From: Serripes groenlandicus
Taxonomy: Eukaryota; Mollusca; Bivalvia; Cardiida; Cardiidae
Assembly (NCBI GenBank): GCA_031761405.1
Contig: JASEVX010000008.1
Span: 37,454,903 to 37,518,902 of the forward strand
Direction of reading: 5' to 3'
Length of the DNA: 64,000 nt
The position numbers and the translations under genes were made by a program. Position 1 is the first letter of the stretch, and every line of letters begins with the position of its first letter. A model generated the notes under the pieces. That model was not told the DNA's origin. It searched no databases and was given only the letters and a program-made list of their open reading frames with translations. Below are positions 22,771 to 32,604 of the stretch, piece after piece.

Positions 22771-22803
<33 letters not shown>
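22771..22803 (+). repeat. Poly-G tract, 33 bp
   Basis: An uninterrupted G run preceded by GGGGGAT. Long G runs are prone to sequencing and assembly error, so the exact length is uncertain. Confidence 0.9.
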
Positions 22804-22890
22804 CTTGTAAGCTTATCCTGACACACCAGCACATCACGACGTTTCCTGTGTAAGTTACAAGTATTGCTTGTCAGTATTGATAACTAACAC
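22804..22890 (-). mobile_element. SINE-1 fragment abutting the poly-G tract
   Basis: CTTATCCTGACACACCAGCA and ACGTTTCCTGTGTAAGTTAC are the complement of the SINE-1 body, in scrambled order. The fragment starts exactly at the G run. Confidence 0.6.
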
Positions 22891-22896
22891 AGCTTG

Positions 22897-23020
22897 GGAT
22901 TTCTTAACAGTGTAGGTCCAGATCGTCTTGTCTACGGGCGCAGTATAATCATAATATACACGAGTATACACCATCTTAGGACAAGCTTTTGTAAGTAATA
23001 TGCGAACAGTGTAGATCTTG
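22897..23020 (+). repeat. Diverged low-copy repeat, partner at 3236-3350
   Basis: AGTGTAGGTCCAGATCGTCT to ACAGTGTAGATC aligns in order with the earlier copy. Unknown class. Confidence 0.6.
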
Positions 23021-23134
23021 ACCAGACTATGTGCGGATGAACGGCTGATCTGAATCTAAACTTTTCACACACGAACAAACCAACTTGTACCTTTTTCCAC
23101 GCACAGGATCATATCGGGTTATGCACACAAACAG

Positions 23135-23330
23135 TGTCTGTCCCGAGATCGATCCCCAGTCGCGGCGCAACGGTTATGGTGTAGTGCCCTTGGGCAAGGC
23201 ACATATCCTAGCCTAGTACTGGTTTGTTTGCCCAGGGATCATGAAAAATAAAAGTGAACTGGCTCCGTGATATAACTGAACTTATATTCAAAGCTGCGTA
23301 AAAAACCCACAATTAAACAAACAAACTATT
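23135..23330 (+). mobile_element. SINE-2, 5'-truncated
   Basis: Starts within the tRNA-like head (B-box side: GAGATCGATCCCCAGTCGCG), then GTGCCCTTGGGCAAGGCACA, CCTAGTACTGGTTTGTTTGC, and the shared tail GTGATATAACTGAACTTATA ... CAAAGCTGCGTAAAAAACCC + CAATTAAACAAACAAAC. This copy has the tail shared with SINE-1, unlike the copy at 1088. Confidence 0.8.
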
Positions 23331-23830
23331 TTCGTGTGCACTGGTCCGAATAATCTATGCAGTCAATCGCGGGCAATTCATTTTTCATTACAAAGAAATG
23401 TTAAAAGAACTGCACCACGATAAAGGCAATGCACTTTTGTACAACATATAGTTAACATCTAGCTAATTCAAAAGTGTTTTATGTTAATAAAGGCAGAATG
23501 AGTCACCAGAAGCAACATTTGACTAGATATAATATTCTTTATCTGTATTTTCGATCTCATTATCTGTCCGCGAATTTGTCAACAGATATAAATAATTAAA
23601 AAGCTTACAGGGATGGGGAAATCGACATTTATCCATCCCACTTTTAAATTGTTTTGCCGAATCTGCAATTTGACGTAATAACGAAACCATTGTTGATTCC
23701 ACATCTATAACGAATTATTTTCCTCTTAAAAAAGACGCTTTATCTTGCATTTGAAAAGATAAGAATGGTTATGCAGCCATTTCCGGTATTAAAATCGCAC
23801 ACTGCTTATGTTACATAAAACTGCATAATG
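23331..23830. other. AT-rich single-copy stretch
   Basis: Nothing recognised. Confidence 0.4.
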
Positions 23831-24034
23831 TTAACCCTTTTCCCACATGCAGACGCATTTTGACGCAAAAGCCGCAGACGACTTTTGAAAAAAAAATTGC
23901 CAAATTTGAAATTGCTCAAGATGATTCATTTATATTTAACAATTAAGCTATCTTTTATGGAGATTTTTTAGGTTTATGCCAATATGTTTTCAAAGTCGCC
24001 AGCTCCAGATTTGTTGTATGTGGTGAAGGGTGGG
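23831..24034 (+). mobile_element. MITE-A, older, directly abutting the next copy
   Basis: TTAACCCTTTTCCCACATGC to TATGTGGTGAAGGGTGGG; the TTAA that would close it is the opening TTAA of the following copy. Confidence 0.8.
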
Positions 24035-24269
24035 TTAACCCTTTCCCTCATATAGACGCTTTCTGACGCCTCTGCAGCAGGCGGCTTTTTGAAAACATAG
24101 TGACAAAAGAAGAAATTGCTCAAAACGAGCAATTTCTCCTTTTGCCACAATGTTTTCCACTTTTAGTCATTCTAGGTTATTCATTTAATTATAGAGATTT
24201 TCTATTTTTTGACAAAATATGTGTTCAAAGTCGTCTGCTGCATAATTGTCATATGAGGGAAAGGGTTAA
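24035..24269 (+). mobile_element. MITE-A, complete, 235 bp
   Basis: TTAACCCTTTCCCTCATATA to TATGAGGGAAAGGGTTAA with centre ATTGCTCAAAACGAGCAAT. Inserted at the terminal TTAA of an older copy. Confidence 0.9.
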
Positions 24270-24369
24270 ATGTTACATCTTACAATACAAACCTGAAAAA
24301 CCCGCATAGATACGTATGTCTCATTCGGGTTTTACGCCGTTTTCAACATTACCCCAGTCATATCACTGC

Positions 24370-24495
24370 GACAGTTCACTTATTCATGATACTTAGTCAA
24401 ACAAACCAGTACTATAGGCCAGGAAATGTGCATTGTCCAAGGCACCTCATTTTGACCGCCGGGACTGGGGATCGAACCCCCGGAGGCTCATATGG
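24370..24495 (-). mobile_element. SINE-2, partial, minus strand
   Basis: Complement of SINE-2 body: AACAAACCAGTACTATAGGC, AAATGTGCATTGTCCAAGGC, and B-box GGGGATCGAACCCCC. Confidence 0.75.
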
Positions 24496-24544
24496 ATGTA
24501 CGCATACATGTAAACATATGTATGTGATGCAGTCCAATATTGGA

Positions 24545-24840
24545 TTGGTTGATTGGGTTTTAACGCTGTTTTTAACAATTTCTCAGTTATATCACGGCGG
24601 CCAGTTCACCTACTCATGCATTTCCTGGTTTTCTCACACCAGTACTCCACACAACAAACTTCCCAAGCAACTGGCTGCTTTTCCACATAGAATTAGCCCA
24701 TTGGTGGAAGACGAATGACGCATATGTCGCATTGACATTTGTCAATCGTCGGAAAGAAAGTTGGCCGAGCCGGGATTTGAACTCGCAACCCCTGGATGGA
24801 CAGCCCGCGTCTCTACCGACTGAGCTACCGGGGCTCGGCT
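24545..24840 (-). mobile_element. SINE-3, full length, with near-perfect target duplication
   Basis: Minus-strand tail (TTTTAACGCTGTTTTTAACA), body (TATCACGGCGGCCAGTTCAC, AAGCAACTGGCTGCTTTTCC, AAAGAAAGTTGGCCGAGCCG) and head (CCGACTGAGCTACCGGGGC). TCCAATATTGGA at 24533-24544 matches TCCACTATTGGA at 24841-24852, an imperfect 12-bp duplication. Confidence 0.88.
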
Positions 24841-24854
24841 CTCCACTATTGGAA

Positions 24855-24970
24855 CATGGTCCATTGTTGGCCGACGCGTCTCAGGTATATATGACCTGGG
24901 ATAAGGCGAGGACATGGTCCATTGTTGGCCGACGCGTCTCAGGTATATATGACATGGGGATAAGGCGAGG
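24855..24970 (+). repeat. Two-copy tandem duplication, 58 bp
   Basis: CATGGTCCATTGTTGGCCGA ... GGTATATATGACCTGG at 24855 is repeated at 24913, with ACCTGGG/ACATGGGG as the difference. Confidence 0.85.
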
Positions 24971-25130
24971 ACACCTATCGTTGTAGGGGGTAAACGTCTG
25001 AGTTTTCATTTTAAATAAAATACAAATAAATCTATTGTCCGTGAAATGACTGAATCATGGTCATATTTATTCATTCATTATCCATCGTTTACTTACTACA
25101 GTCGCGGGTCTTGTTGACGATCTACCATTT

Positions 25131-25575
25131 AACCCTTCTTCACCTGCAGATGTAGTCTGCAATTACAGCAGATGACATTTTTTAAAAACAATTTGACAGA
25201 ATAAAAAATTGCTCATGATGAGAATATTTTTCTTTTGCCACTATTTGTTTAACACTTTCCCTCATATAGACGCTTTCAGACGCCTCTGCAGCAGACGGCT
25301 TTTTGAAAACATAGTGACAAAAGAAGAAATTGCACAAAACGTGCAATTTCTCCCATTGCCACAATGTTTTCCACTTTTTGTCATAGGTTATCCATTCAAT
25401 TTTGGAGATTTTCTATGTTTTGACAAAATACATTCAACGTCGTCTGCTGCAGAATTGTCGTATGAGGGAAAGGGTTAACCATTGTTTCATTTATAGATAT
25501 TTCCCACTTTACAACCCATAATTATGTTTTCAAAGTCGTCTGCTGCATATTTGTTGTTAGTGAGAAAGGTTTTAT
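25131..25575 (+). mobile_element. Older MITE-A split by a younger MITE-A
   Basis: The outer copy begins TTAACCCTTCTTCACCTGCA, is interrupted at 25249, and resumes at 25479 with CCATTGTTTCATTTATAGATA, ending GCATATTTGTTGTTAGTGAG. The inner element (next entry) sits at a TTAA of the outer one. Confidence 0.78.
25249..25478 (+). mobile_element. MITE-A, complete, 230 bp, nested in an older MITE-A
   Basis: TTAACACTTTCCCTCATATA to TATGAGGGAAAGGGTTAA. Removing it with one TTAA rejoins the outer copy, evidence that TTAA is the duplicated target. Confidence 0.9.
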
Positions 25576-25629
25576 GGTTAATCGGACAAGACGTTATTGA
25601 TGTTTTACCCTTTCTGGAAAGCTCATCCT

Positions 25630-25812
25630 GAGTGAGACGATTCTTTTGAGTACCCTCAACATAGGTTGAGACCAGCGCATCGGTCGTAATGCTGAGCCAA
25701 GAAGGCAGGCCAATGTTACCGGTTTTCTTTAAGCATTTGGTATTACCCTACCTGGGTTCGAACCTAGGTCTCCCGCGGACGCTCCAACGATGACACCAAC
25801 GAAGCGGTCCGT
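25630..25812 (-). mobile_element. SINE-1, minus strand, preceded by half of a hairpin motif
   Basis: GACCAGCGCATCGGTCGTAA, TTTGGTATTACCCTACCTGG, B-box complement GGGTTCGAACCTAGG and head complement GCGGACGCTCCAACGATGAC. Just before it, GAGACGATTCTTTTGAGTACCC matches one arm of the perfect hairpin at 27512-27578. Confidence 0.72.
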
Positions 25813-25934
25813 CTGCTTTGAAATCATTTACATAAAAGTTAAAAGTAAATTGGAATAAGGCATAAACTTGTGATTTAATTTAAAAAAAAAATGACTAAAC
25901 AATTGGAAGTAGGTCAATACTTTTGATTTAGAGT

Positions 25935-26147
25935 TTAACTCTTTCAGCGCCAAAGGCAATATTGAGCTTTTTGCAAACAATACAGATTCAGGTGAGTCAG
26001 CTCGTAACGAGCTGTCTCACCTGAAATCTGCATTGTATGGCTGTGAGTTATAAAAATATTCCAAAAATCCTATAACATGAAAATAGAGTCGTCCGAGTTT
26101 GAACATGGAAGAGTTTACTTTAAACAATTCGGCGCTGAAAGGGTTAA
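25935..26147. mobile_element. MITE-C, complete, 213 bp
   Basis: Ends TTAACTCTTTCAGCGCC and GGCGCTGAAAGGGTTAA, with an internal hairpin CAGGTGAGTCAGCTCGTAAC + GAGCTGTCTCACCTG. TTAA flanks on both sides, like MITE-A, but the interior is unrelated. Confidence 0.85.
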
Positions 26148-26934
26148 ATCATTGTGGGATAATAAAAAATAACAAATTTTCCCACGATATTTTCAAAAGT
26201 GCTGCAAAAGCCGCGATTGTCGTCTGTATCATAGACAATGTTCTTATTATCCATTGACTCGTCGATATAAAAATAAACTAAACCAACGAGTGTTTTATTT
26301 ATTGGAATATTGTTGGTTAAAGGATATACATGTATATCTTTTATTTTTTGATGATGATTTTAAAAGGTCGTATACTGAGGATGCGGCAAATGTCGATCTT
26401 ACACAGGAAAATATATAAATAAACTTAAAAACTCTAATAAAGGAAGTGCTTGAACAAATAAATCAGTCATTGACACAAACCCTTATAAATCAGTCATTGA
26501 CTTAAAGCCTTATAAATCAAAGGTCATTATGCTATATATTCAAAAAGTAACACCTTTCCGTGCAATAAAGTTTTGTTTGGTTTAATTTGATTTGAACTGC
26601 GGGAGGTAGCTCGTATTTTATTACATTATGACTTTATTTCTATTCGTGCAAACTTTGGGGTGTTATTTCACAATCCATCACCTCATTAATTTTGTCTTAG
26701 TGTAGTTATTTACCTTTTCCATTTATTACGATTACAGTGAATAATTTTATTATACTATATATATATAAAATAAATAATGTATTTTTTATCAGCATCATGA
26801 TCTGGGTAGAACTTAAACACATAGTCCAATAACCCCCCCCCCCCCCCTCCCCCCCCCCCCCACACACACAAAAACAACCCAACAACCCCAAAACAACATT
26901 ATTCTTTAACCAGTAGTAGGCCTACAATGTGATG
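26148..26934. other. AT-rich stretch with a short duplication and poly-C tract
   Basis: A MITE-C/MITE-A-like tail remnant near 26160-26225; TATAAATCAGTCATTGAC repeated at about 26458 and 26485; a C-rich homopolymer at 26827-26862 followed by CACACACA. No coding signal; the glycine-rich minus-strand frame here is the C run. Confidence 0.6.
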
Positions 26935-27156
26935 TTAACCCTTATAGACGCTTTCTGACGCCTCTGCAGCAGACAGCTTTTTGAAAACATAGTGACAAAA
27001 GAAGAAAATGCTCAAAACGAGCAATTTCTCTTTTTGCCACAATGTTTTCCACTTTTAGTCATATGTTATCCATTGAATTATAGAGATTTTCTATTTTTGG
27101 ACAAAATATGTTCAAAGTCATCTGCTGCAGTTTTGTCGTATGAGGGAAAGGGTTAA
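26935..27156 (+). mobile_element. MITE-A, complete but with a 9-bp end deletion
   Basis: Begins TTAACCCTTATAGACGCTTT, so most of TTTCCCTCA is missing from the left terminus; right end TATGAGGGAAAGGGTTAA is intact. Centre ATGCTCAAAACGAGCAATT. Confidence 0.88.
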
Positions 27157-27221
27157 GGAATAAGTACAATATTATGAAGTAGTATCACGTTACCAACTAC
27201 ATGTACAATTTTGTAATTTTG

Positions 27222-27420
27222 TATGGTGTTTTACGCTGCCTTCAACAAGTGTTTTATCACGACATCAGCGAGTCGGTCGTAATAGAAAACAACCATAATC
27301 GCCAAGATTGGAAAGTAATACTGTCCATTTTAAAAGTCCTTGGTATGAACCGATCGTTAATACGAGCGCGATCCCCAGCACGCTAAGCGGACGATCAACC
27401 ACTACACCAACGATACGGAC
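27222..27420 (-). mobile_element. SINE-1, degraded, minus strand
   Basis: GGTGTTTTACGCTGCCTTCA, CGAGTCGGTCGTAATAG, AAAGTCCTTGGTATGAACCG and head complement ACCACTACACCAACGATACG. Confidence 0.7.
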
Positions 27421-27511
27421 AGCTTGTATGCTTAACGTCGATAATACGTTTTCCGAGCTCTAAATAAGGAGCGTTTAGCTTGTTCTAAAATCTTAATTTT
27501 TATCCGCTAAC

Positions 27512-27578
27512 CCTATGGTGTGGGTACTCAAAAGAATCGTCTCAATGAGACGATTCTTTTGAGTACCCACACCATAGG
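27512..27578. repeat. Perfect inverted repeat, 33-bp arms, 1-nt spacer
   Basis: Left arm 27512-27544 starts CCTATGGTGTGGGTACTC; right arm 27546-27578 ends GAGTACCCACACCATAGG. The arms match at every position around a single A. A half-copy of the motif lies at 25630. Confidence 0.95.
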
Positions 27579-27861
27579 TTTGGTTGGATTATAAGAGAGA
27601 TATTGTAGGGAAAAGCTGTAAACCCCTTCCTTATCTGGGACCTCTGAACAATTACTGTTATGAAATGTTTCATTTATTATATGTTGTTCAGGACAAAAAC
27701 AAATGCACGGACTTTTCAGAATTGATTACATTAATTTATCGGAATACCTAAACTATTGATGCCCATTCTCCCGTTATATTTGAACAGCGTCTGGCCACCA
27801 TTTTGAGACTTGTTGTATCTGCAAGTATAACAGCCATGTGAGATATTTCAACTGTCATTTA

Positions 27862-28082
27862 ATTAAGGATTCCCCGCATACATACGCATCTGCATCAAAC
27901 GGCCTTTGAAAAGGTTATGATAGAAGAAGAAATTGCTAATAATTAGCAATTTCTCCCCGTTTCCACAATGTTTTCACTTGTATTCATTAATCTACACTTT
28001 CATTTTTAGAGATTTTCCTTAACTTTGTTCAGTCATTTACACAGTCGACTGCTGCATATTTTATGTATGTTGGAAAGTGTTA
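27862..28082 (+). mobile_element. MITE-A, older, degraded
   Basis: TTAAGGATTCCCCGCATACA, GGCCTTTGAAAAGGTTATGA, centre ATTGCTAATAATTAGCAAT (palindrome kept despite base changes), end GTATGTTGGAAAGTGTTAAG. Confidence 0.78.
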
Positions 28083-28479
28083 AGATCAAAACTTAGCAAA
28101 CAGTTATGGGGGAATCGTTTACAACCGTTTTTATAATGATTCATTTTTTAACGTAAAGCAGAAAAAGTGAAACAGAATATATTAGTCTATCGAATATATG
28201 TTACACTATATAATATATTACATCGTTAAGTCATCACTTCACGATATATGGATATATTTCCATATTTAAACATAATAACACGTGTACGTGTAGTGTAGCC
28301 TGCTTACTTTTAGCATATTTCGTTATATGCCAACACTCAACACTGAGACAAGCTCCTTAACCCTTCCCCTACATGCAGACGCATGTGTTAACAATGGATT
28401 GGGGGAAGGGAAGAACACACTGGATAAGCAATAGAATATTCCTTTTCAAATAACTATTGGCTTAGCAATGCAAGATGCC
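28083..28479. other. AT-rich stretch with a MITE-A end relic
   Basis: TTAACCCTTCCCCTACATGC + AGACGCATG at about 28357-28387 is a MITE-A left end only. The rest is unrecognised. Confidence 0.5.
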
Positions 28480-28870
28480 ATACACAGATATCATTGGATT
28501 GTGGCGATGGAAGAGTCCATGCAAAGATTACATTGGATTGGGCAATGGAAGAGTCTATAAAAAGATACCACTGCAGTGGGGCAATGGAGGAGTCCATACA
28601 CAGATGCCATTGGATTGGTGGTGGTGGGGGGGGGGGGGGGGGGGGGCCTAATGGAAGAGTCCATAACAAATATACCATTGGATGGTAGCAATGGAGGAGT
28701 CCATAACAATATACCATTGGATGGTAGCGATGGAGGATTCCATAAAAGATACCATTGGATGGTAGCAATGTAGGAGTCCATACAAGATACCATTGCATTG
28801 GGGAACAATGGAAGAGTCCACACCAAGGTAACACTGGATAGGGGCAATAGAAGATAACATTTGAAGGGCA
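28480..28870 (+). repeat. 38-39 bp minisatellite, about ten units, split by a G run
   Basis: Units of the form GATACCATTGGATGGTAGCA + ATGGAGGAGTCCATA with about 38-39 bp spacing; a G-rich tract at 28622-28646 lies within. Frames on both strands (up to 126 codons) are repeat translations, for example the proline-rich stretch from the G run. Confidence 0.82.
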
Positions 28871-29149
28871 ATTGATTTTGGGGGGAACCGATGAAGTTTT
28901 TAAAAACAGATGAAATACTACGTACGGGTAAAGAATCTATCGCGAGGACACCTGTTTATCAAGGCGATAAAACGGCAATGAAAATGAAAAATGTAAACAA
29001 TACGAAGCATTGAGCAAACTTGTAAATTAAACCAGTATTCACAAGGATCGCCGTTTATGAATATATGACTTCCTATACGTTAGCCACGCCAATCATAAAA
29101 CCACCTTGTGTGATATGAGTAGTTACAGACGAAATGTTGTGTTATGCCC
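28871..29149. other. Single-copy stretch
   Basis: Nothing recognised. Confidence 0.4.
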
Positions 29150-29414
29150 CAAAATGCAGCTGCGGCAATACACATATGCGTAATGTATCGACCAGATCAG
29201 TCTGCGCTGTCCGCGCAGACTGATCCGGCCGACACATTCCGGTCTTAGGGGGATAGATGTATAAAGTAGTTATTCCTGAAACAGAAAATCCACAGGAGGC
29301 GAAAAGTGTATATCCGGGTAGGCCTGTGTGGCATGCTTAGGCTGATCCGGGTCGATAATGTTGATTTTCTCACGAGACGGCCTACACATTGATTATTGCC
29401 AAGCTACGCCCCTG
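29150..29414. mobile_element. MITE-E with internal MITE-B, left end lost
   Basis: GCCCCAAAATGCAGCTGCGG leads into MITE-B sequence (TGCGTAATGTATCGACCAGA, CAGTCTGCGCTGTCCGCGC, AGGAGGCGAAAAGTG, GATCCGGGTCGATA, TTGATTTTCTCACGAGACGG), then CCTACACATTGATTATTGCC and the MITE-E right terminus GCTACGCCCCTG. The same composite is seen at 32605-32811 and 53491-53836. Confidence 0.8.
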
Positions 29415-29616
29415 TCTATATACCGTATGGGCGACCAGTGTAATTAACCATATTTAGCAATTTCTCATGTTCTAGTAATGAGTTCAATTCTGGATAATAA
29501 TCATATCTCAAACATTTTAAGATACGACGTTTTTTTGCTCAATGCAATTTCACATAAAATGACCCTAAGTCCCTAACATATGCAATGTGAATTGGTCACT
29601 ATTGCCGATAATCTCA

Positions 29617-29862
29617 TTATTTTACCCTTTCCCACATACACGTAATCTGAAGAAGACGACGTTAATAACACCTTGGAAATCTATGGAAATTCTCTCTAAA
29701 AAACGAAAGTGTAATTATTGAATAAAGTTGAAAGCATTGTGTGGCAAAAGGATACATTGCTCATACCGAGATACCGAGCAATTGATCCTGTTGTCACAAT
29801 GTTTTCAAAAGTCATCTACTATAACTGCATCATATTGTGTCTATATGTGGGAAAGGGTTAAT
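29617..29862 (-). mobile_element. MITE-A, older subfamily
   Basis: TTTACCCTTTCCCACATACA to TATGTGGGAAAGGGTTAA; the centre has a small duplication (ATACCGAGATACCGAGCAAT). Confidence 0.8.
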
Positions 29863-29964
29863 CCTTCATGGAAAGTATTACTCTTCAATATTAACCGGAT
29901 TCTGAAATTTGTGCAAATACATATCGGTACATTTTTATGACGTTCATGTACTTTCATCCAATTG

Positions 29965-30724
29965 AAACTTAGTGTTGTTTACGCTTCCATGTTTCTTTTC
30001 CTTTAAACTTAGTGTTGTTTATGCTTCCATGTTTCTTTTCCTTTAAACTTAGTGTTGTTTATGCTTCCATGTTTCTTTACCTTTAAACTTAGTGTTGTTT
30101 ACGCTTCCATGTTTCTTTTCCTTTAAACTTAGTGTTGTTTATGCTTCCATGTTTCTTTTCCTTTAAACTTAGTATTGTTTATGCTTCCATGTTTCTTTTC
30201 CTTTAAACTTAGTGTTGTTTATGCTTCCATGTTTCTTTTCCTTTAAACTTAGTGTTGTTTATGCTTCCATGTTTCTTTTCCTTTAAACTTAGTGTTGTTT
30301 ATGCTTCCATGTTTCTTTTCCTTTAAACTTAGTGTTGTTTATGCTTCCATGTTTCTTTTCCTTTAAACTTAGTGTTGTTTATGCTTCCATGTTTATTTTC
30401 CTTTAAACTTAGTGTTGTTTATGCTTCCATGTTTCCTTTCCTTTAAACTTAGTGTTGTTTATGCTTCCATGTTCCTTTTACTTTAAACTTAGTGTTGTTT
30501 ATGCTTCCATGTTTCTTTTCCTTTAAACTTAGTGTTGTTTATGCTTCCATGTTCCTTTTACTTTAAACTTAGTGTTGTTTATGCTTCCATGTTTCTTTTC
30601 CTTTAAACTTAGTGTTGTTTATGCTTCCATGTTTCTTTTCCTTTAAACTTAGTGTTGTTTATGCTTCCATGTTTCTTTTCCTTTAAACTTAGCGTTGTTT
30701 ATGCTTCCATGTTCCTTTTACTTT
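29965..30724 (+). repeat. 40-bp minisatellite, 19 copies
   Basis: Unit AAACTTAGTGTTGTTTATGC + TTCCATGTTTCTTTTCCTTT, 40 bp, highly uniform. Variants: ACGC for ATGC in units at 29981 and 30101, and TTCCTTTTACTTT in four 3' units. No SINE or MITE origin is apparent. Confidence 0.95.
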
Positions 30725-30896
30725 ACATATTCGGTATATACAGTATCTTATTGAACAAATCACACATGGTGAAAGTACATGCTGGTTAAGATACTATATA
30801 CATTTAGGTCAGGATCAGTTTAATGTTATACAGTTATGAACTTGTTCCTGTTCGGCATAATTTTCTGTGTTGCTGACTTGGAAAGAAAGAGAAAGA

Positions 30897-31140
30897 GAAA
30901 GAGAAAAGAAGAAGAAGAAGAAGAAGAAGAAGAAGAAAAAGAAGAAGAAGAAGAAGAAGAAGAAGAAGAAGAAGAAGAAGAAGAAGAAGAAGAAGAAGAA
31001 GAAGAAGAAGAAGAAGAAGAAGAAGAAGAAGAAGAAGAAGAAGAAGAAGAAGAAGAAGAAGAAGAAGAAGAAGAAGAAGAAGAAGAAGAAGAAGAAGAAG
31101 AAGAAGAAGAAGAAGAAGAAGAAGAAGAAGAAAAAGAAGA
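30897..31140 (+). repeat. (GAA)n microsatellite, about 240 bp
   Basis: Nearly pure GAA/AAG repeats with AAAAG interruptions at both edges. Poly-Glu and poly-Lys open frames across it are artefacts. The strand is purine-rich (+). Confidence 0.95.
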
Positions 31141-31906
31141 TCTTAAAGTTAAGGAACGGTGTTATTTGATTTGAGTCAGAAGAAACTCGAGATAATAAGC
31201 AAGGGCCGAGAAGTCCTTTTTGTGGTGGTCTTTATTAAAGTGGTTGTAAATCATAGTTAAAATTGAGACGAAACATGGGAAAACGTACACAATGTTATAT
31301 GAGGTGATGATAACGCTCTGTCTGATCACGATCTGTTTGAGAATACTAGAAACTCTTGTCCACGCTGAAGACGTAGACTAGACTGTCATACAGTAATAGC
31401 TTATTTTATACTGTATATTTGTCGCAAATAGTCAATTTATCGTTTATTTTATATATAACATTTCAAGACCGATTTTATTGCGAACGAATGCCAACTCTAT
31501 CCAACAAAATGTATTCCTTCCAAGAATACGGACAGTGTCGATACAGAAAGAGCGTGTATTGATACAAACACACAAGATCGTTAAAATTCCAACCAAAACT
31601 CTTGGAAACATGAGCAGACGACAACCACAACATGCAGACGGACCATGTTTGCTGCACATTTTAGCTTCAGAATTGATACAAGGGCCGCTTCTACCCGACT
31701 CGGACCACATGTATGTCGACAGGTGTTTGATTGAATTAACCCTGCGTCTTCTATCAAGGCTAAGTTTTCCCTGGTACTGAGTTCATGTTATGCGTCTGCA
31801 CCAGACGACATTTTGAAAACATTGCGAAAAGGGGGGAGAAATTGTTCATCATCCATGATTTCACCCCCTCCCTATCCAACATGTTAAAATCCAAACTTTC
31901 CAAATG
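31141..31906. other. Mostly single-copy stretch; MITE-A relic near 31790-31870
   Basis: A 100-codon open frame at 31478-31780 (+) and frames of 60-88 codons on the opposite strand overlap each other; none shows a known motif, codon pattern or splice context I trust. TATGCGTCTGCACCAGACGA ... GGAGAAATTGTTCATCAT is a MITE-A remnant. Confidence 0.45.
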
Positions 31907-32326
31907 TTAACCCTTTCCAACATACAACAAACCTGCAGCAGACTACTTTGAAACATACCCACAAACAATATAGAAAATCTCTTTTAACACTTGCCCTCAT
32001 ATAGACGCTTTCTGACGCCTCTGCAGCAGACGGCTTTTTGAAAACATAGTGACAAAAGAAGAAATTGCTCAAAACGAACAATTTCTTATGTTGCCACAAT
32101 GTTTTCCACGTTTAGTCATAGGTTATCCATTCAATTATAGAGATTTTCTAATTTATGACAAAATGTGTTCAAAGTCGTCTACTGCAGAACTGTCGTATGA
32201 GGGAAAGGGTTAAAGATAGTATACATATTGAATAGAATTGAAAACGTTGTGACAATGTTTTCAAAAGTCATCTGCTATGCTGTATAGAGGCGTAAGAAAG
32301 CGTGTTTATGAGGGAAAGGGTTGAAC
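31907..32326 (-). mobile_element. Older MITE-A split by a younger MITE-A
   Basis: The outer copy starts TTAACCCTTTCCAACATACA, is interrupted at 31984 after AGAAAATCTC, resumes at 32214 with AGATAGTATACATATTGAAT, and ends TATGAGGGAAAGGGTTGA. The resumed sequence is what normally follows in the family, so the split is clear. Confidence 0.85.
31984..32213 (+). mobile_element. MITE-A, complete, 230 bp, nested
   Basis: TTAACACTTGCCCTCATATA to TATGAGGGAAAGGGTTAA in opposite orientation to its host copy. TTAA borders both sides. Confidence 0.9.
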
Positions 32327-32604
32327 TATTTCTCGTCTGATGTTCTTGAGGCAGACGACTCCAATACTATAATATCAGCAAACAGTTTAGTTTTCTTCAT
32401 TTCATAACCAACAACTTAATGACCGGATAAATGGCAGATATGGGTCGCCGTTTTACAAGTTAGTTTCGTTATCAACGACTAGTATTACCTATATTGATAC
32501 ATTATATGCATTTGTCCCGTTTACTGAACTCGGCAATATTGAAGATCGAGTCGAAATGAAAATGGCAATAACAACTTGACAATGTCCTTAAGCTGGCTCA
32601 AAAT
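32327..32604. other. Single-copy stretch
   Basis: Nothing recognised. Confidence 0.4.

Noticed and set aside
28454..28871. Overlapping minus-strand frames of 126 codons with a proline run
   Set aside because: They are a 38-39 bp minisatellite interrupted by a G run; several frames are open on both strands.
30836..31174. Glu-rich and Lys-rich frames over 30.8-31.2 kb
   Set aside because: They are the GAA microsatellite.
31478..31780. 100-codon open frame in repeat-poor DNA
   Set aside because: No recognisable domain, opposite-strand frames of similar length overlap, and the region flanks a MITE-A relic. Chance is the simplest explanation.
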